In this document: piece by piece, positions 1-9,100 of the stretch
Layout of the letters: each line of letters opens with the position of its first letter
Numbering within the stretch: the first letter of the stretch is position 1
Assembly (NCBI GenBank): GCA_964545585.1
Contig: CAZJFT010000005.1
Location: forward strand, 1-40,467
Length of the DNA stretch: 40,467 nt
Reading direction: 5' to 3'
From: UBA9642 sp964545585
GTDB taxonomy: Archaea; Nanobdellota; Nanobdellia; Woesearchaeales; UBA9642
Notes under the pieces: model-generated
Told to the model about the DNA's origin: nothing
Databases searched by the model: none
The model's input: only the letters and a program-made list of their open reading frames with translations
Program-made: the position numbers and the translations under genes

Positions 1-1
1 G

Positions 2-55
2 TCAAAAGAAGACAAAGATCCACAAAGAAAAAAGTTTGTTCTTCAAACGAAATGA
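2..55 (+). CDS. possible 3' end of a gene truncated by the window edge
   Basis: The second frame is open from the left edge to a TGA at 53-55 and encodes 17 residues rich in Lys, Asp and Gln, ending FVLQTK. The composition is that of an ordinary hydrophilic protein tail, and AT-rich non-coding sequence starts directly after it. The frame-1 reading is also open to about position 102, so the choice of frame is weak. No function can be given. Confidence 0.2.
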   Translation, partial: SKEDKDPQRKKFVLQTK

Positions 56-69
56 AGGAGTGCCTAAAA

Positions 70-119
70 AATCACATTATAAATCACATTATATTATATT
101 GAATTTGTTATATTGAATT
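70..119. repeat. two short direct-repeat pairs
   Basis: AATCACATTATA occurs twice in perfect tandem (70-81 and 82-93). TTATATTGAATT follows twice (94-105 and 108-119), separated by two bases. Units are short and AT-rich, so chance or slippage is possible. Their ordered pairing just upstream of a regulator gene also makes them candidate protein-binding sites. Confidence 0.6.
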
Positions 120-207
120 ATTATGTTTAATTACTTTTTTTATTACAACATGCTAAAAACGAAATCCTTAATAGTATTCACTCTTGAATAACAACAAAAC
201 AATAACC

Positions 208-240
208 TTTATAAATAGTATTTACTTCCCATAGACAACA
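208..240 (+). promoter_or_regulatory. TATA box plus conserved downstream element of the first TrmB gene
   Basis: TTTATAAA at 208-215 is a good archaeal TATA box. It runs into TAGTATT (216-222), then CCC and GACA (234-237). The promoter region of the paralogous TrmB gene on the minus strand (25355-25387) has the same order of elements: TATA, TAGTATT, CCC and GACA. Transcription would start near 240, giving a leader of roughly 70 bases that carries the ribosome site. Confidence 0.5.
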
Positions 241-309
241 GATTTGATATATTTGTATAATCTAATCAAATCATTAAAGATAAGTCATTAAAATTCGTTG
301 GGGGTTAAA

Positions 310-1107
310 ATGTTAGTACAACCAGAACTAGTAAAGAAGATGAAGGATTTCGGATTGAATTCTTATGAAGCAAAGATATGGGCTGCACTCTTATCAAGAG
401 GAGTAAGTTCAGCAGGAGAATTAAGCGACATATCGAACGTCCCAAGATCAAGGACATATGACGTTCTAGAATCATTAGAGAAGAAAGGATTCATCATAAT
501 GAAGCTAGGGAAGCCAATAAAATATATGGCAATACCTCCAAGTGAAGTAATAAATACTATAAAGAAGAGAATAAAGGAAGAATCTGTCCAGAAAGAGCAG
601 CAAATGGATGAATTGAAAGACTCTGCAATATTAAACCAATTGACAGAATTGCACACACACGGAATAGATATGGTCGAGCCCACAGAGATGGTCGGTTTAG
701 TTAAGGACAGGACAAACATATATGATCACATGGAATCAATGATAAAAGGCGCAGAGAAGACAGTATGTATAATGACATCACATGAAGGACTATCAAGAAA
801 AGCACAGCATATGAAGAAGACATTGAAGAAGCTTGCAGATAAAGGCGTAGCAGTAAAAGTGCTCGTACCTAATTCAAAAGATAAAGAATTAGATGCTTTG
901 TCAAACGAATTGAAAGGTATAGCAGATGTGAAGACGGTCCAGAGCATGAATGCAAGATTCATAATAGTGGATGATCAACACATATTATTCATGTTGACAG
1001 ATGACAAGGACGTACACCCATCATATGATGTCGGCGTCTGGGTAAAGACACCATACTTCGCAAATGCTTTGAAAGAAATGTTCGAGCAGATGTGGAAGAA
1101 GAAATAA
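310..1107 (+). CDS. TrmB-family transcriptional regulator (copy 1)
   Basis: This 265-residue protein has an N-terminal winged helix (about residues 7-75: FGLNSYEAKIWAALLSRG, then AGELSDISNVPRSRTYDVLE as recognition region). This is the TrmB pattern (Pfam TrmB HTH). The C-terminal half (about 105-260) resembles the phospholipase-D-like or sugar-sensing regulatory domain attached to such regulators. A TTG at 298 would add four residues, but GGGGGTT at 300-306 sits at ribosome-site distance from ATG 310, so 310 is chosen. It is clearly paralogous to the minus-strand gene at 24477-25295; both end in a conserved HP-YDVG-WV-TP-FANAL stretch. TrmB proteins in other archaea control sugar uptake and central metabolism. 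The ligand here is unknown, and no sugar transporter is nearby. Confidence 0.85.
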   Translation: MLVQPELVKKMKDFGLNSYEAKIWAALLSRGVSSAGELSDISNVPRSRTYDVLESLEKKGFIIMKLGKPIKYMAIPPSEVINTIKKRIKEESVQKEQQMDELKDSAILNQLTELHTHGIDMVEPTEMVGLVKDRTNIYDHMESMIKGAEKTVCIMTSHEGLSRKAQHMKKTLKKLADKGVAVKVLVPNSKDKELDALSNELKGIADVKTVQSMNARFIIVDDQHILFMLTDDKDVHPSYDVGVWVKTPYFANALKEMFEQMWKKK

Positions 1108-1143
1108 AATTTATTTTTAATAATATAAAAATAAGGTGAAAAA

Positions 1144-1473
1144 ATGAGTGTCGAATTGACAAAATTATTGTTTGATTATAAAAATCATCCGACAGGAAAA
1201 AGTTCAAGAAACCCTGAAAGGGAAGCAGCCAAGATTTTTATAAAAAAATTTGGAAAATATGTCAAATCAAAAGCAGAAACCATAAATTTTTTTGTGGATA
1301 ATTATCTGGCAAACAATGAAACTGAAGCAAAAACAGCAATTCAAGAAATGACAAAAAAGGATTTTCAATATAGAATTGAGATACCATTCACTCTGACACA
1401 CTTCTCACTTGCAGAAGTTCAGAATAATAATGGTCAGACAGGATATAAAATAATTAAGTTTGGCAGGGATTAG
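1144..1473 (+). CDS. hypothetical protein, 109 aa
   Basis: I do not recognise this protein. It is basic in its first 50 residues, with many Lys and Arg, and has no membrane segment or signal peptide. GGTG six bases before the ATG gives a plausible ribosome site. Lysine is almost always AAA, unlike the AAG-rich regulator gene just upstream. It is the first of four small same-strand genes with short gaps (to 2526) that probably form one transcript. A nucleic-acid-associated role is possible from its charge but is not shown. Confidence 0.6.
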   Translation: MSVELTKLLFDYKNHPTGKSSRNPEREAAKIFIKKFGKYVKSKAETINFFVDNYLANNETEAKTAIQEMTKKDFQYRIEIPFTLTHFSLAEVQNNNGQTGYKIIKFGRD

Positions 1474-1526
1474 AATTTAAATAATTATATTTGGCTTATA
1501 TTTTAAATCAAAAGAGGTTGAGCGGA

Positions 1527-1793
1527 ATGCCGTATTATAAAAGCTATAAAAAAAATGATAAATGGTATGCGTTAGGATTCATTTCAGTTTTCGGGGCATT
1601 AATCGGTTTGACTTTACATTTTAATGAAGAATATTCTGAAGAGAATATTCGAAAACAACAAGAATTGAACAGGAAATATGTCTGGCCAACAGAACAAACT
1701 TATGTTCCAGAAACAACATTCGACAGAAAGGACACTTCAACCAGCAAAGATACATTGTTCGACAAAGATACAATCGATGCAAAGCTTAAATGA
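1527..1793 (+). CDS. small single-pass membrane protein, 88 aa
   Basis: The protein is short, with one hydrophobic segment at about residues 14-32 (YALGFISVFGALIGLTLHF). A charged, repetitive tail follows, containing DRKDTSTSKDTLFDKDTID. Frame-compatible TTG codons exist at 1491 and 1518, but GAGGTTG at 1514-1520 places the ribosome site six bases before ATG 1527, which I take as the start. The likely topology is a short cytosolic N-terminus with the tail outside, or the reverse. No family is recognised. It lies in the orphan cluster between two soluble small proteins, nine bases before the next gene. Confidence 0.6.
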   Translation: MPYYKSYKKNDKWYALGFISVFGALIGLTLHFNEEYSEENIRKQQELNRKYVWPTEQTYVPETTFDRKDTSTSKDTLFDKDTIDAKLK

Positions 1794-1802
1794 GGTAAAA
1801 AA

Positions 1803-2240
1803 ATGTCAGCTTACAAATATGATATGAGATATGATATATTTGATAATGGTGTTGATAAGATAACAGGCAACCCTTCTACAAAGATAATTATTTATGCAGA
1901 CAAGGAATATGATAGAATCGATGAAAAAGCCATTTCTGGAATAGATATAAATTACAAGAACATCAAAGACGCATTAGGATATGTCAATAACACATTATTA
2001 GAGCAAGACATACATCTAGATTTCAACATGATAAGAAATTATTTAGGACAGCCTGCAGCAGCAAAGAACATATTCAACGTCGGCGATAAACCGATAATGT
2101 TGAAGGCTGAAAGCGACATTAATGCAGCAACAGAAGGTGTCGTACCTACTTATTTCGTAGCATTGAAAACATCATTTGACAGGAACGGGCTTGTTGAGAG
2201 ACTGAACAAAGTCATGAAAGCGAACAACAGGATAGAGTAA
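1803..2240 (+). CDS. hypothetical soluble protein, 145 aa
   Basis: The protein is mixed alpha/beta in appearance, with no signal peptide or membrane segment. It begins with an acidic-aromatic stretch (YKYDMRYDIFDNG) and ends with a basic helix (ERLNKVMKANNR). GAGGT six to ten bases before the ATG supports the start. No family is recognised. It is the largest gene of the 1144-2526 orphan group and is followed after four bases by the next gene, so the two are probably translationally coupled. Confidence 0.65.
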   Translation: MSAYKYDMRYDIFDNGVDKITGNPSTKIIIYADKEYDRIDEKAISGIDINYKNIKDALGYVNNTLLEQDIHLDFNMIRNYLGQPAAAKNIFNVGDKPIMLKAESDINAATEGVVPTYFVALKTSFDRNGLVERLNKVMKANNRIE

Positions 2241-2244
2241 TAAA

Positions 2245-2526
2245 ATGAAAGTTTTCAGGACAGATATAAAAGGCGTAAAAGAGAAATCAGTCGGGGGAGC
2301 GATAGATATCCTCGTAAATACTCTCATACCAGTAACAGGAGACATCATGATATATAATGGCCTTAAAAATATAGCACCATTTTCAAAACACGATAATAAA
2401 AAATCACCCTCAAATGAAGACGATAGAAAATTAAATACATTAGGAAAATTGATGGTGTTTTATATAATATCGGGAAAATATTTGGCATATGCAAACATTG
2501 CCGCAACGTATATTAATTCAAATTAA
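2245..2526 (+). CDS. small membrane-associated protein, 93 aa
   Basis: The protein has a moderately hydrophobic segment at about residues 18-45 and a second at 68-88 (LMVFYIISGKYLAYANIAATY), separated by a charged Lys/Asn/Asp loop. This suggests a two-segment membrane protein. It starts four bases after the stop of its upstream neighbour and ends the orphan cluster. Function is unknown. Confidence 0.55.
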   Translation: MKVFRTDIKGVKEKSVGGAIDILVNTLIPVTGDIMIYNGLKNIAPFSKHDNKKSPSNEDDRKLNTLGKLMVFYIISGKYLAYANIAATYINSN

Positions 2527-2535
2527 TAATTTCAC

Positions 2536-2592
2536 GCTAACTCACCAAAAATCTGCGGATTTTTGTAAGTTATCTTTTCAAGCTAACTCACC
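2536..2592. repeat. direct repeat GCTAACTCACC (two copies)
   Basis: GCTAACTCACC occurs at 2536-2546 and again at 2582-2592, 46 bases apart start to start. The first copy ends at the base of the small hairpin 2546-2565, and the second lies just before the larger hairpin 2604-2630. Confidence 0.7.
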
Positions 2593-2600
2593 TCTTTTTC

Positions 2601-2633
2601 CTGAGTCGGGCCAACTTTCTTGGCTCGACTTGG
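2601..2633 (+). ncRNA. stem-loop, candidate small RNA or terminator
   Basis: AGTCGGGCCAA (2604-2614) pairs with TTGGCTCGACT (2620-2630) around the loop CTTTC; ten pairs are Watson-Crick and one is G-T. Flanking bases extend it by weak pairs to 2601 and 2633. It is the most stable-looking RNA fold in this spacer. No U-tract follows directly, so a classical bacterial-type terminator is not indicated. Confidence 0.35.
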
Positions 2634-2678
2634 GTTTAATATCAAAAGATTAATATATGTATTTTCAAAGGTAATAAA

Positions 2679-3068
2679 ATGGAATTAAAAGATAAATTCG
2701 ATTCAGCATTGAACTATCTATATAATTACAAGAGCTTAGATAATAAGGTTTATGATGGAATACTCATAGAAGAAGATGATGATCTTCAAAGATTTATGAG
2801 AGGAGAGGGAGAGAAAGCATTCTACGAATTACTTAATGATGAAATATCTCTAGATTCTTTAAAGCAACAGACTTCTTTCTTAAAGAATGATAATTCCGAT
2901 ATAAAAGAGGATATGCTTTATGAGCGAGGGATACGTGTCCTTTTAAGTAACGATACAGGATTTCTTAAGAGAAACGAATATAACATCTTGGCATTAGCAT
3001 ATTTTGTGGGTGGTGTTGAGAAAGCCGCAAGAACATACCATAAAATAAAATATACTACTGATATATAA
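2679..3068 (+). CDS. hypothetical acidic helical protein, 129 aa
   Basis: The protein is soluble and largely helical, with an acidic patch EEDDD near residues 31-35. No signal peptide or membrane segment is present. AAAGGT seven bases before the ATG is an acceptable ribosome site, and a TATA-like element lies about 25 bases further up. I do not recognise the family. The C-terminal YFVGGVEKAARTYHK resembles a helix-turn of a small adaptor, but that is only an impression. It ends 40 bases before the TraB-family gene and may share its transcript. Confidence 0.6.
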   Translation: MELKDKFDSALNYLYNYKSLDNKVYDGILIEEDDDLQRFMRGEGEKAFYELLNDEISLDSLKQQTSFLKNDNSDIKEDMLYERGIRVLLSNDTGFLKRNEYNILALAYFVGGVEKAARTYHKIKYTTDI

Positions 3069-3108
3069 TACACAAAACATATAATATCTAAAAAAATACC
3101 TTATTCTA

Positions 3109-3801
3109 ATGACAGAGCATTACAAGAATCTTTTGATAATAGGAACGAGCCATATTGCGAGACAATCCGTCAAGGAGATAAATGAACGGTTCTCAGAACT
3201 GAATCCTGACATTGTTTGTGTCGAGCTTGACCATAAACGATTGCATGGATTGATGACAGATGCGAAGCCCGATTATTCTCTTTCTGGGATAAAGAGATAC
3301 GGGTTACAAGGATATCTATTTGCTGTGATTGCCGGAATGCTCCAGAAGAAATTAGGGAATGTTGTAGGGGTGAAGCCTGGAAGCGACATGCTTGCAGCAG
3401 TCAATCTAGCAAGACAGAACAGCAAGCAATTGATGCTTATAGATCAGGATATAGAGATAACACTCCGCCGATTCTCTAAAGAGTTCACATTCAAGGAGAA
3501 GATGCGATTATTATGGGATGTTTTGCGAAGCCCATTTTCAAAGCAGAAGATCAAGATAAATCTTAATGAGGTCCCTAAAGAGAAACTAATCACTGAAATG
3601 ATGACACAACTTAAAGAGCGATATCCTTCTCTATATAATGTTCTAATACATGAAAGGAATGTTGTCATGGCGAAGAATCTCGTCAAAATAATAGAGAAGA
3701 ATCCTGACAAGAAAATCCTTGCAGTGATAGGTGCAGGACATGAGAAAGAGATGCTTGAACTAATTAAAAAAGAAGAAAATAAAAGAGATAAGATATACTG
3801 A
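3109..3801 (+). CDS. TraB/PrgY-family protein
   Basis: This 230-residue protein belongs to the TraB/PrgY family (Pfam PF01963). Visible family marks are GTSHI (residues 12-16), VELD (38-41) and a late conserved GAGH (about 208-211). These resemble the metal-binding GxxH and glutamate motifs of the Tiki/TraB/EreA fold. Bacterial PrgY restrains pheromone production; archaeal members have no assigned role, but proteolysis or peptide hydrolysis is the usual guess. Many archaeal members carry C-terminal membrane helices. This one has none obvious, so it is a short soluble form. It is convergent with the beta-propeller gene, with only five bases between stops. Confidence 0.8.
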   Translation: MTEHYKNLLIIGTSHIARQSVKEINERFSELNPDIVCVELDHKRLHGLMTDAKPDYSLSGIKRYGLQGYLFAVIAGMLQKKLGNVVGVKPGSDMLAAVNLARQNSKQLMLIDQDIEITLRRFSKEFTFKEKMRLLWDVLRSPFSKQKIKINLNEVPKEKLITEMMTQLKERYPSLYNVLIHERNVVMAKNLVKIIEKNPDKKILAVIGAGHEKEMLELIKKEENKRDKIY

Positions 3802-3806
3802 TTATC

Positions 3807-6002
3807 TTATTCCATTATTGCCGGTTCTGAAACTACTCCGCCAGTCGTATACATAGGATAATAGTTGTTCTCATAAGGAAGCTCTATGCTTCCCAATGAA
3901 TCCAATTCATTGTCTAAGTCATTTATTTTTATGTACTTGTTGCTTATTGTGAACAATTCATTATCCATTATTATGCTCCTTGTCACAGATGCCCTGTCCC
4001 ACCATGAATAATATGATGAGCTTCTTGAGTCGTGTTTAACTTTGCCGAGCAATTCAAAACCTTCTTCTGAGACTTTGAATATATATGCCCCGTCCCAGTA
4101 CTTGTAATCATAACCATATCTTCCTGTCTCTCTTGAAGTCACTTCAGATATTGGAATGACTAATACATCATTGAACAACAGGAATGCTTTATGCTCATAA
4201 AGTATTGGGCTATCTGTCCCTTCCATACCTATCTCGTACTTATCAACTTCTTCAGGATTCTCTAAGTCTGTGACGTCAAACAATGAAAGTTTAACGCCTT
4301 TTGTTGATACGCCGCCCCACTGGTTCTCACCGGTCTCTTTACCTACGCCGATTATGAAATTCTCATTATATGGGTGCAAGTAACTTGAATATCCTGGAAT
4401 CTTCAATTTACCAAGTATCTCTGGCTCTCTCGGGTCGCTTAAATCAATGACGAAGAACGGGTCGATCTGCCTGAACGTGACCATATAAAGCTTGTCACCC
4501 ATGAATCTCGTAGAGTATATTGTCTCATTCTTAGCGATATCTTCTAATGATCCTACAACATCCATGTCTTCGTCGAGTACATAAACATTATTATATGTCT
4601 TTCTTCCATTGTTCATCCATAGATCGACAGTCGTAGCGACACGCAAATTCCCTTTGTATTCATCAAGACTGAACTGATTCAATAATCGTCCATCGACCTC
4701 TCCTTTTGATTGATACTCTAACCTTCCTTCATCTATGCTTATTTTATGGATTATTGTCTTAGAATTCTCAAGCAATTGCTTCGCATCATAATCATCTAAT
4801 GCTTTTTGGATGTCATCAAGCATGTCGTCATATTCGTTTTGTAATTGCTCATCATCCCTCACGCTTTCGAAGAATTCAGTCAATCTTTCAGATATCATGT
4901 TCCATTGCTCTTCATCAGATACCTTTAGCTTAAGAATATCCTGTATATCTGTCTTCAGTTCTCCATCTAATAATGGAACGACTACTTTAGTGAATCTTTC
5001 CTTATCATAACTATCATCCCTGCAATACCATCCCCAACACCTATAAGGCTGTTTCTGGTATGCTATATAGATATTGTCTTCTGAAACCATCAAAGTATTA
5101 CTGTAACCCAACAGATATACTTCAGAATCGATGACCTTTTCTGAATCTACATCTATAGAGACTATTGTATTATAATTATATTGTTTCTCGCCATTATCAA
5201 AGTAATATATTGGCATCGATATAGCCTTCTCCGCATATAATATCGGAGGCCTTACAGGATACTCCGCATACTTCACAGCGACAAGATACATCACATCATC
5301 AATCATCCTTGACTGGAAGTAATCTCCTGAAACCTTGAAATCCTCAGACAATTTTGGGGATTCCTTATTAGAAATATCATATATTAACACTTTCGTCACA
5401 GACTCATACCATGGCTGAGGCATTATGTCATACTTCCTGAAATAGAACGATTCCTCACTAGACTGTGCGATTATGACGACCTTGTTCCCATACAAAAAGA
5501 GATTTGACGCATATGCATTCTTAGGAAGATCAGTCTCTGAAACTATGTCCTTCTCACCATATGCGTCTACGATTATGAACTTATTGTCCTGGACCAAATA
5601 GATATACCTATCATCATTCTTGACAAAATCCGCCTCATCAACACCTTCAACTTGTACATTAGTCTGAGAGTAATCATCAGCGCCAGAACCTCCAGACGCT
5701 GTAGGAGCAGATTCTGCAACAGCACCTTTGACCATTGCGTCCATCATTACCCCGCCACGATAAACAGACACCGAACTACCTCTATCCCTAAGGAATGCAT
5801 CCAATTCAGCAGTAGAATTGAACTTCAAGACGCCGCCAGATAATGCCGCAGCACCTCCGCCATTAGGCATATCTGTGCTGTTTGCAAGATATGTTCCTCC
5901 AGTCGTTGCAGGAGGCTGTGGGGAACAGCCAGCCAGCAAAACGACACTCCCAAATAATAATAATCCGACAATATATAATGATAAAACCTTATTCATATTC
6001 AT
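3807..6002 (-). CDS. secreted beta-propeller lipoprotein (COG4880/Beta_propel type)
   Basis: The 731-residue protein begins with a lipoprotein signal: a hydrophobic stretch and lipobox LLAGC with Cys26. A Gly/Ser/Ala linker follows to about residue 112. Then comes the family hallmark TNVQVEGVDEADFVKNDDRY (114-133), the first strand set of the WD40-like propeller found in secreted archaeal and bacterial proteins of Pfam PF09826. Repeated YLV, IYDISN and VIDLSDPREPE strands continue to the end. An acidic helical insertion (about 330-420) interrupts the propeller. It is probably anchored outside the membrane as a binding scaffold. ATG 6002 touches a GGTGA site, and a second in-frame ATG at 5996 has better spacing. 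A TATA box at 6025-6038 would give an almost leaderless message. Confidence 0.85.
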   Translation of the reverse strand: MNMNKVLSLYIVGLLLFGSVVLLAGCSPQPPATTGGTYLANSTDMPNGGGAAALSGGVLKFNSTAELDAFLRDRGSSVSVYRGGVMMDAMVKGAVAESAPTASGGSGADDYSQTNVQVEGVDEADFVKNDDRYIYLVQDNKFIIVDAYGEKDIVSETDLPKNAYASNLFLYGNKVVIIAQSSEESFYFRKYDIMPQPWYESVTKVLIYDISNKESPKLSEDFKVSGDYFQSRMIDDVMYLVAVKYAEYPVRPPILYAEKAISMPIYYFDNGEKQYNYNTIVSIDVDSEKVIDSEVYLLGYSNTLMVSEDNIYIAYQKQPYRCWGWYCRDDSYDKERFTKVVVPLLDGELKTDIQDILKLKVSDEEQWNMISERLTEFFESVRDDEQLQNEYDDMLDDIQKALDDYDAKQLLENSKTIIHKISIDEGRLEYQSKGEVDGRLLNQFSLDEYKGNLRVATTVDLWMNNGRKTYNNVYVLDEDMDVVGSLEDIAKNETIYSTRFMGDKLYMVTFRQIDPFFVIDLSDPREPEILGKLKIPGYSSYLHPYNENFIIGVGKETGENQWGGVSTKGVKLSLFDVTDLENPEEVDKYEIGMEGTDSPILYEHKAFLLFNDVLVIPISEVTSRETGRYGYDYKYWDGAYIFKVSEEGFELLGKVKHDSRSSSYYSWWDRASVTRSIIMDNELFTISNKYIKINDLDNELDSLGSIELPYENNYYPMYTTGGVVSEPAIME

Positions 6003-6024
6003 TCACCAATATAGCTATGATACG

Positions 6025-6038
6025 CTTATATATAAAGG
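6025..6038 (-). promoter_or_regulatory. TATA box of the beta-propeller gene
   Basis: On the minus strand this reads CCTTTATATATAAG, a strong archaeal TATA element centred about 30 bases before the first ATG at 6002. Transcription would start within a few bases of the start codon. Confidence 0.6.
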
Positions 6039-6087
6039 TTAATAAGGGTTCAAGCAGGATTGAAGTGATAAATACGCACAAAATAGT

Positions 6088-6099
6088 AATATTTAAAAA
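6088..6099 (+). promoter_or_regulatory. TATA box of the giant secreted protein gene
   Basis: AATATTTAAAAA at 6088-6099 lies about 40 bases before ATG 6135. Start of transcription near 6118 would leave a short leader that includes the GAGGGTG ribosome site at 6125-6131. Confidence 0.5.
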
Positions 6100-6134
6100 G
6101 CAAAAAGTCGAGGAATACATAAAAGAGGGTGTTT

Positions 6135-9100
6135 ATGAAACTAATCTGGAAAGGGTTGATGCTATTAACAGTATTCTTCATAAGTATCATGTTCGTAAAT
6201 GCTTTATCCCCCTCTGATTGCAATCCTTCAGGACAAATATATTGTACTAATACAGATTCTTGTCTTTCAGGAGGATCAACATTGCCTTCTACAAAAAGTA
6301 CATGTACTGTAGATACCACACAAGTAATAACTTTAAATCAACATACTTATTTTAATTTTGATACTTTCACAATAACAAATGTTGGCTATTTAAGATTTAT
6401 ATCAACAGGTACAATTATTATTCCTACAATAATACCTGAATTTGGATATACAATCACACCAAATACTGGCGGATCAGGATCGGGAGAACCACCCAACACC
6501 GCTTGCGCTCCCGCAGATGGACGCTATGGCGGATGGGGGGGGAGTGGCGGAGGAACACTTAGGAAAGGATCAGATGGATATGATGGAAATTGTGGTTCTG
6601 GCATTATTGCTGATGGCGGAACAGCAGGCAATACTGGCTCATATATTACTATTTATGCAGATAATTTTGTAAATGATGGAGAATTATCCGTAAGCGGATA
6701 TTCTGGCGAACAAGGAGATCCCGCATATACTGATAGAACAAACGGATGCAACGGAGGAGGAGGAGCAGGCGGATCGGGCGGAGGAATAATGGTTGTTTTT
6801 GTTTCAAATAGTGCTTCTGGAAACGGAAAAATTACTGCCAACGGAGGTAACGGCGGAGAAGGAGGACTTCCGACAGATGATTGTGGTGATAGGTGTGGGA
6901 GTTGTGGCGACCATGGTGGCGGAGGAGGTAACGGTGGCGGAGGCGGAGCCGGAATAATATTAGTATCCACTTCAGTTAGCAACTCCGGTATAGATTTAGA
7001 AGCGAAAAAAGGTCTAGGAACTTTTTGGAATTGTGGTAGTAATGGACAATCTTGTTCAATAGCCATTAATGGATATACTAACATACAAAGTTGTTATTGT
7101 CAAGGATCTCCAAAAGCAGGAGACGGGCAAGAAGCTCAACAAGTAGTATTTGGAGACGAGTCAAATAATTGTAATGATGGCGAAGATAATGATTTTGACG
7201 GCTATTACGATATGGAAGATTATGATTGTTTTTATGTTAAGTCACGGGCAGAAAAATGGGACGCAGAAGGAGGAATAATAAACTTATCTAACTATAATCC
7301 TCCCGGAATAGATTTTTCTACATTAGGAACAACTTATAATCCTTCGGCTAAAGATGGATCTGACTTAGTGTGCGGAGATGACCCGGGCGATATACTTCTA
7401 TTTGATGAACCTTTCAATGATAATAGTAATGGGTGGTATATGCCGCCCGCTACTCAGCCAATTATTGAGGATGGTTTTTTGAAATTAATAACGCCTGATA
7501 CGTTCAGAATTGTAAAACCATTTACTACAAAATCAAAAGTCACCTTTACTATTAAAGATAATCCGACAACATATTCTTCTATCTTAACTGTATTTTTCGT
7601 AATGGATGATGGAGAAACGGGATTTTTCATTAATAATGATAATATCACATTAGAGGGATGTACGCCGTTGAGGGTTGTCGGCGATCCTAATAGGATGCAT
7701 GGAATAATGTTACCTTCAGGAACACCCGGTACTGATAGATCCTGTAATATTACTGTTAATGATGTAAGACTTAAATATTTAAGATATATGGTTTATCAGA
7801 CAGAAGGAGAGGCATGGGTCAATTATATTACTGTAAGTTTGCCCTTGAATGGCGGTGATTACGGTTACGTCACTCCGGACAATAAATATTTATGCTATAA
7901 TAATAAGTCAAATTTCTATGGTGGGACAACAGATAAATGGATGTGGATATCTGCGAGACAAAGTCCGTTCATAATAACGCCCTTAAATTTCTCGGGAAAG
8001 ACAGTCGATTATATCTCAAATTCAGAGAATTGGTATTATTGTGATGCTAATCCTACTCCTAGCCTGACTGGTTTGCAAATTCCGGAATATGGTTCTTTTC
8101 CTGCACCAGCAAGCGGAAATTATTCATTAACAAATCTTGACTGTAGTATTGCGGCATATTATATTACGGATACCTATCATTATAGTTGCTTAGAAGGCTT
8201 TCCTTGTTGTTACGACACTACTCCTGTTGATATAATAAACAATCCTGGGAGTATACTTGGTTGTGATTGTAAGTCGGATGCCGGTTCTCAAACACTTCCA
8301 TTTTGTGAATTATACCCTCTTGAGGATGTGTGTAATTCAAATTTTGGTACAGAACGTGTTTTAACTGCATTTTGTAAGGAAAACCCTGCAAATTGTGTAA
8401 CACTAAACATGTATGATCCGACTAGGCCGTGTAATGATCAACCGTTCGATGCAGGACTCAACGGCGAATGTGATGTTAATCAATTATGTGTAAACGGAGT
8501 ATATTTGAATGTTTCAGGAACTCCTCCCATGTGTTGTATGGGCTTATCTCCAGAAAAACATTGCGCCGACAAGTCTACAATCATTGATGAAAATTCCTGT
8601 GACGCGGCAGGAGGAGATTATTACGCGCTAAATAATGATACTTTTTGTTTACCCGAATCTCAAAATATTCTATTGTCGGGAGCAAGTGAAGGATATGGCT
8701 GTTGTTTCGGCGTAATTATTTATAAGAGCGAGTTTATATTTTCAGAATTCGAAAGTGTTAATAATAATACGTTTTCGTGTTTTGCATATCAGGGAGACAA
8801 TCACTTTGGACAGTGTTGTTATGGCGCTTGCGATTCTTTCGGATTATTCGGTGTCGCATTGGATATAGATTATACCCGTAACAGAGTCTTCTCTTTGAAG
8901 TCCGCATATAATGTTCAATCGTCATATGATTCGTATAATTCGAATCTTGGAGCAATAGATGATTTTTCCATGAAAAATACTCCCCCAGCAACTTCTTCTT
9001 TAAATCATAGTTTAAAATATCTTATTACTTTTAAACCACAAACGGATCTCGATTATTATTCGTATATATCGTTTGATGTATTGTTCGATGACGCGGGCGC

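Larger units (their letters stand above)
56..309. other. AT-rich intergenic leader before the TrmB gene
   Basis: No convincing gene lies here. It holds tandem 12-base repeats near 70-119, a TATA-like element at 208-215 and two copies of TCATTAAA (271-278 and 287-294) close to the start of the TrmB gene. The base composition is far more AT-rich than that of the flanking genes. Confidence 0.6.
2527..2678. other. gene-free gap with structured sequence
   Basis: This 152-base gap is richer in G+C than a normal spacer here. It holds a duplicated 11-mer (GCTAACTCACC at 2536-2546 and 2582-2592), an 8-bp perfect hairpin (2546-2565) and an 11-bp hairpin with one G-T pair (2604-2630). A small untranslated RNA or an elaborate 3' end is possible. 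A TATA-like TTAATATATG near 2650-2660 probably serves the next gene. Confidence 0.5.

Noticed and set aside
70..119. Short tandem repeats as a CRISPR array
   Set aside because: Units are 12 bases with no spacers, only two copies each, and no cas genes occur in the window.
298..309. TTG 298 as start of TrmB copy 1
   Set aside because: The GGGGGTT ribosome site falls within the four extra codons, and the paralogue starts at the equivalent ATG.
2527..2678. Structured spacer as a tRNA gene
   Set aside because: There is no acceptor stem or CCA end, no TTC-type T-loop and no four-arm arrangement; only two simple hairpins form.
6653..7084. Pro-rich open frame on the minus strand opposite the Gly-rich region
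   Set aside because: Its Pro runs are the exact antisense of Gly codons in the secreted protein, with no ribosome site; a shadow of the real gene.
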